DNA of 64,000 nucleotides from positions 584,001 to 648,000 of the forward strand of contig NZ_WTYX01000001.1 of NCBI RefSeq assembly GCF_009827395.1, in the 5' to 3' direction. Below the pieces are notes generated by a model that was not told where the DNA came from, did not search any database, and saw nothing but the letters and a program-made list of their open reading frames with translations. The position numbers and the translations under genes are program-made. Below are positions 61,188 through 64,000 of the stretch, in pieces. The DNA comes from Pontixanthobacter aquaemixtae (GTDB lineage: Bacteria > Pseudomonadota > Alphaproteobacteria > Sphingomonadales > Sphingomonadaceae). Within the stretch, counting starts at the first letter, position 1, and each line of letters opens with the position of its first letter.

Positions 61188-63578
61188 ATGAGCAATTTTC
61201 CCCTTCTTCCCTTGCGCGACATTGTTGTGTTCCCCGGAATGGTTGTTCCGCTGTTTGTCGGGCGCGACAAGTCGGTTGCAGCGCTTGAAGTCGCGATGGA
61301 AGGCAGCAAGGACATATTCCTGCTGGCCCAACTCGATCCGGCTTGCGATGATCCGCAAACCGATGACCTATACGATGTCGGCGTTGTCGCGCAGGTGCTG
61401 CAGCTCTTGAAGCTGCCCGATGGCACTGTGCGCGTATTGGTAGAAGGCACCTCGCGCGCAAAGCTCAATGAACTGCGCGAAGTGGGCGAGCATGTGGTCG
61501 CCGATGTTGATCTGCAGGAACCGGTGACGGCGTCTGGCAGCGAAGTGACTGCAATGATGCGCACGGTCACCGAACAGTTCGGTGAATATGCCAAGCTGAA
61601 CAAGAAGCTGGGCGAAGATGCCGGCAACGATATCGGCGAAATCGACGATGCAGGCGCTTTGTCTGACGCTATCGCTGCTGCGATCAACACAAAGGTTTCC
61701 GACAAGCAGGCGCTGCTGACCGAGGGTGATCCCTTGCGCCGGTTGGAAATGGTTCTGTCCTTTATGGAGGGCGAGCTTTCTGTCCTGCAGGTAGAACGCA
61801 AGATCCGCGGGCGGGTTAAGCGCCAGATGGAAAAGACCCAGCGCGAATATTATCTCAACGAACAGATGAAGGCGATCCAGAGCGAGCTTGGCGGCGAAGC
61901 AGAGGAAGCCAACGAACTGGCCGAACTTGCCGAGAAGATTGAGAAGCTCAAACTCTCCAAAGAAGCCAAGACCAAAGCCAATAGCGAGCTCAAAAAGCTC
62001 AAAGGCATGCAGCCGATGAGCGCCGAGGCGACCGTGGTTCGCAACTATCTCGACATTCTGTTGGGTTTGCCTTGGGGCAAGAAAAGCAAGCTCAAGAAGG
62101 ATCTCGGTAAAGCGCAGGAAATCCTCGATGCGGACCATTACGCGCTTGAAAAGGTCAAGGACCGGATCATCGAATATCTCGCGGTGCAGGCCCGCACCAA
62201 CAAGCTGAAAGGCCCGATCCTGTGCCTTGTTGGCCCTCCGGGCGTCGGTAAGACCAGCCTCGGCAAGAGCATCGCGCGTGCAACCGGCCGGGAATTTGTC
62301 CGGCAATCGCTGGGCGGTGTACGCGATGAAGCGGAAATTCGCGGTCACCGGCGAACATATATTGGCTCCCTGCCGGGCAAGATCGTGACAAACCTAAAAA
62401 AGGCTGGCACGAGCAATCCGCTGTTCTTGCTCGACGAGATTGACAAGCTGGGTCAGGATTTCCGCGGAGATCCGGCATCGGCTTTGCTCGAGGTGCTGGA
62501 CCCCGAACAGAACAACAAGTTCCAGGACCATTATCTCGAGCTCGATCTCGACCTTTCGGACATCATGTTTGTCACCACGGCGAACACGCTCAATCTGCCG
62601 CAACCATTGCTCGACCGAATGGAGATCATTCGCCTCGAAGGTTACACCGAGGATGAAAAGGTCGAGATTGCCCAGCGCCATTTGATCACCAAACAAATCG
62701 ATGCGCATGGTTTGAAAGACGGTGAGTTCGAGCTGACCGAAGCCGGCCTTCGCGATCTCATCCGGTTCTACACGCGCGAAGCTGGTGTCCGGACGCTGGA
62801 GCGCGAGATTGCCCGTTTGGCGCGCAAGAGCCTGCGCAAGATTCTCGAAGGCGAAGTTACCAGCGTTGTCGTGACCCCCGACAATCTGGGAGACTTTGCG
62901 GGTGTGCGCAAATTCAAGCACGGCATGTCTGATGAGGAGGCGCAAGTCGGCGCCGTTACCGGACTGGCCTGGACCGAAGTCGGCGGCGAATTGCTGACGA
63001 TCGAGAGCGTGACCACACCCGGCAAAGGTGAAGTCAAAACCACCGGCAAGCTGGGCGAAGTGATGAACGAGTCCATCTCTGCCGCCTTCAGTTTTGTGAA
63101 AGCGAGGGCGCCCGCTTACGGCATCAAGCCATCGATCTTCCAGCGCAAGAATATCCATATCCACTTGCCCGAAGGCGCGGTGCCCAAAGATGGTCCGAGC
63201 GCCGGAATCGGGATGGTCACGTCAATCGTTTCGACGCTGTCAGGCATCGCGGTTCGTCCCGATGTTGCGATGACCGGCGAAGTGACTTTGCGCGGACGGG
63301 TCTTGCCGATTGGCGGTTTGAAAGAGAAATTGCTGGCGGCGCTGCGGGGCGGAATCAAAACGGTTCTGATCCCGGAAGACAATGTCAAAGACCTCACCGA
63401 AATTCCGGAAAACGTCAAAGAGGGGCTGGAGATTATTCCGGTCGGGCATGTCGATCAGGTTCTCGAAACGGCGCTGGTTGCTGAACTGACACCTATCGAA
63501 TGGACAGAGGCAGATGATCTGGCGAGCCAGCCAGCCGCTGCTGCATCAGGCGAAACCGTTTCCCGTACCGCGCATTAA
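61188..63578 (+). CDS. lon: Lon ATP-dependent protease
   Basis: A 796-residue cytoplasmic protease. An N-terminal substrate-binding domain starts FPLLPLRDIVVFPGMVVPLFVGR; Walker A GPPGVGKTSLGKS is in the AAA+ domain, with FLLDEIDKLGQDFRGDPASALLEVLDPEQN after it. The C-terminal protease has catalytic Ser671 (PKDGPSAGIGM) and Lys714 (IGGLKEKLLAAL), completing the Lon dyad. It degrades misfolded and regulatory proteins as a hexamer. ATG 61188 begins MSNFPLLPLRD; longer in-frame readings pass through the SCPU gene. An HU gene follows, the common alphaproteobacterial order lon-hupB. Confidence 0.97.
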   Translation: MSNFPLLPLRDIVVFPGMVVPLFVGRDKSVAALEVAMEGSKDIFLLAQLDPACDDPQTDDLYDVGVVAQVLQLLKLPDGTVRVLVEGTSRAKLNELREVGEHVVADVDLQEPVTASGSEVTAMMRTVTEQFGEYAKLNKKLGEDAGNDIGEIDDAGALSDAIAAAINTKVSDKQALLTEGDPLRRLEMVLSFMEGELSVLQVERKIRGRVKRQMEKTQREYYLNEQMKAIQSELGGEAEEANELAELAEKIEKLKLSKEAKTKANSELKKLKGMQPMSAEATVVRNYLDILLGLPWGKKSKLKKDLGKAQEILDADHYALEKVKDRIIEYLAVQARTNKLKGPILCLVGPPGVGKTSLGKSIARATGREFVRQSLGGVRDEAEIRGHRRTYIGSLPGKIVTNLKKAGTSNPLFLLDEIDKLGQDFRGDPASALLEVLDPEQNNKFQDHYLELDLDLSDIMFVTTANTLNLPQPLLDRMEIIRLEGYTEDEKVEIAQRHLITKQIDAHGLKDGEFELTEAGLRDLIRFYTREAGVRTLEREIARLARKSLRKILEGEVTSVVVTPDNLGDFAGVRKFKHGMSDEEAQVGAVTGLAWTEVGGELLTIESVTTPGKGEVKTTGKLGEVMNESISAAFSFVKARAPAYGIKPSIFQRKNIHIHLPEGAVPKDGPSAGIGMVTSIVSTLSGIAVRPDVAMTGEVTLRGRVLPIGGLKEKLLAALRGGIKTVLIPEDNVKDLTEIPENVKEGLEIIPVGHVDQVLETALVAELTPIEWTEADDLASQPAAAASGETVSRTAH

Positions 63579-63618
63579 ATTGTGCAGCGCAGCGACTCGG
63601 GGCTTGGCCTTTTGGCCA

Positions 63619-63638
63619 GCCCCGGCGCAAAGCGGGGC
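63619..63638 (+). terminator. Possible lon terminator hairpin
   Basis: GCCCCG (63619-63624) and CGGGGC (63633-63638) form a 6-bp stem with an 8-base loop, 40 bp after the lon stop codon; GGCCTTTTGGCC just upstream is a second palindrome. No T-run follows, so this is tentative. Confidence 0.3.
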
Positions 63639-63809
63639 GATCGCTTGTTGGACCTTCGATTTGCCGCAAATAATCCGCTTTTGAATGGATTCTCGGCAAT
63701 CTGGTGCGGATTGCCTTTGACAGCAGCACCAAAAATCCCTTCTATCCCCGCCATTCGCGAAGACGATTCATGATCTTCGCCGCACCAGACTTTTTGGGGG
63801 TTTCACAGA

Positions 63810-64000
63810 ATGAACAAGCACGAACTGATCAATGCAGTTTCCGATGTTAGCGGTCTTTCGAAAAGCGACGCAGCAAGCGCGGTCGAAGGCGTTTTCGACA
63901 CTATCGTAAAGGCGCTTTCAAACGGCGACGAAGTTCGCATGGTCGGTTTTGGTACGTTTTCTGTAGCAAAGCGTAAGGCATCCACCGGCCGCAATCCGCG
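63810..64000 (+). CDS. HU-family DNA-binding protein, 3' part cut by window edge
   Basis: The first 63 codons of a histone-like HU protein: MNKHELINAVSDVSGLSKSDAASAV, FDTIVKALSNGDEVRMVGFGTFSV and KRKASTGRNPR, with the GFGTF turn and the beginning of the DNA-wrapping arm (GRNP). The family is about 90 residues, so about 27 are outside the window. It follows lon with 231 bp between, as in many proteobacteria. The ATG at 63810 is the natural start. Confidence 0.95.
   Translation, partial: MNKHELINAVSDVSGLSKSDAASAVEGVFDTIVKALSNGDEVRMVGFGTFSVAKRKASTGRNP

Overview
The window looks like ordinary chromosome from an alphaproteobacterium of the order Sphingomonadales, most likely an Erythrobacteraceae member (Erythrobacter/Altererythrobacter type). 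This is inferred from the high-GC coding style, a class I lysyl-tRNA synthetase, an imuA-imuB-dnaE2 cassette behind an alphaproteobacterial LexA direct repeat, a WalW-type deacetylase, an NDUFS4-like complex I accessory subunit and the gene order lon-HU. No rRNA, CRISPR array, insertion sequence or intact prophage was seen.

Layout. 1-9.5 kb: rsmE (cut by the left edge) divergent from ubiA; a VOC/glyoxalase gene divergent from soxR with a near-perfect SoxR box between them; SixA-type phosphatase behind a DinG-type helicase; a small NTF2-like secreted protein; a Pro/Ala-rich membrane protein; lysK. 9.5-17.9 kb: 2OG-Fe(II) dioxygenase, an Arg-repeat RcnB-like protein, a small protein coupled to a response regulator with no usual start codon, a DUF2846-like membrane protein, a REP-like element, ettA, an M15 peptidase, an M28 peptidase and a PepSY-like membrane protein. 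18-24.8 kb: class II aldolase, then the SOS mutasome operon imuA-imuB-dnaE2, then tRNA-Pro(UGG) and a CAU tRNA. 24.9-35 kb: WalW deacetylase, a histidine kinase with an eroded ATPase domain, an Lrp regulator, accC-accB-aroQ, an orphan secreted protein, a GGDEF-EAL protein and a phage-type holin. 35.3-43.7 kb: SRAP protein, CitE-like lyase, tRNA-Pro(GGG), yajC-secD-secF, a glycosyltransferase coupled to an XRE/S24-like regulator, DUF6456 protein, an SRPBCC-like protein. 43.1-52.8 kb: UDG-family protein, uup and an amidohydrolase in one run; a SIMPL protein; a PepSY-like periplasmic protein plus OmpR-type regulator plus kinase (FeuNPQ-like); a surface lipoprotein; chorismate mutase; polyprenyl diphosphate synthase. 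52.8-64 kb: hrpB, NDUFS4-like subunit, two 'WANDGECDD' proteins flanking the SRP RNA, dnaX-ybaB, three tandem SCPU-domain secreted proteins, lon, and the start of an HU gene.

How the parts work together. DNA repair and damage tolerance recur: the mutasome cassette, DinG, SRAP and a UDG-family protein, although only the mutasome has a visible SOS operator. Translation and secretion housekeeping is well represented (two ABC-F proteins, three tRNAs, SRP RNA, YajC-SecDF, RsmE, LysRS). Quinone biosynthesis is split between ubiA and the polyprenyl synthase, with aroQ and chorismate mutase feeding the same shikimate/chorismate supply. The least explained items are the WANDGECDD repeat family around the SRP RNA, the SCPU trio with paired GGTTAA upstream motifs and no chaperone/usher, the RcnB-like Arg-repeat protein, and the small protein/response regulator pair at 11.5-12.3 kb. 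All identifications come from reading the sequence; no database search was run.
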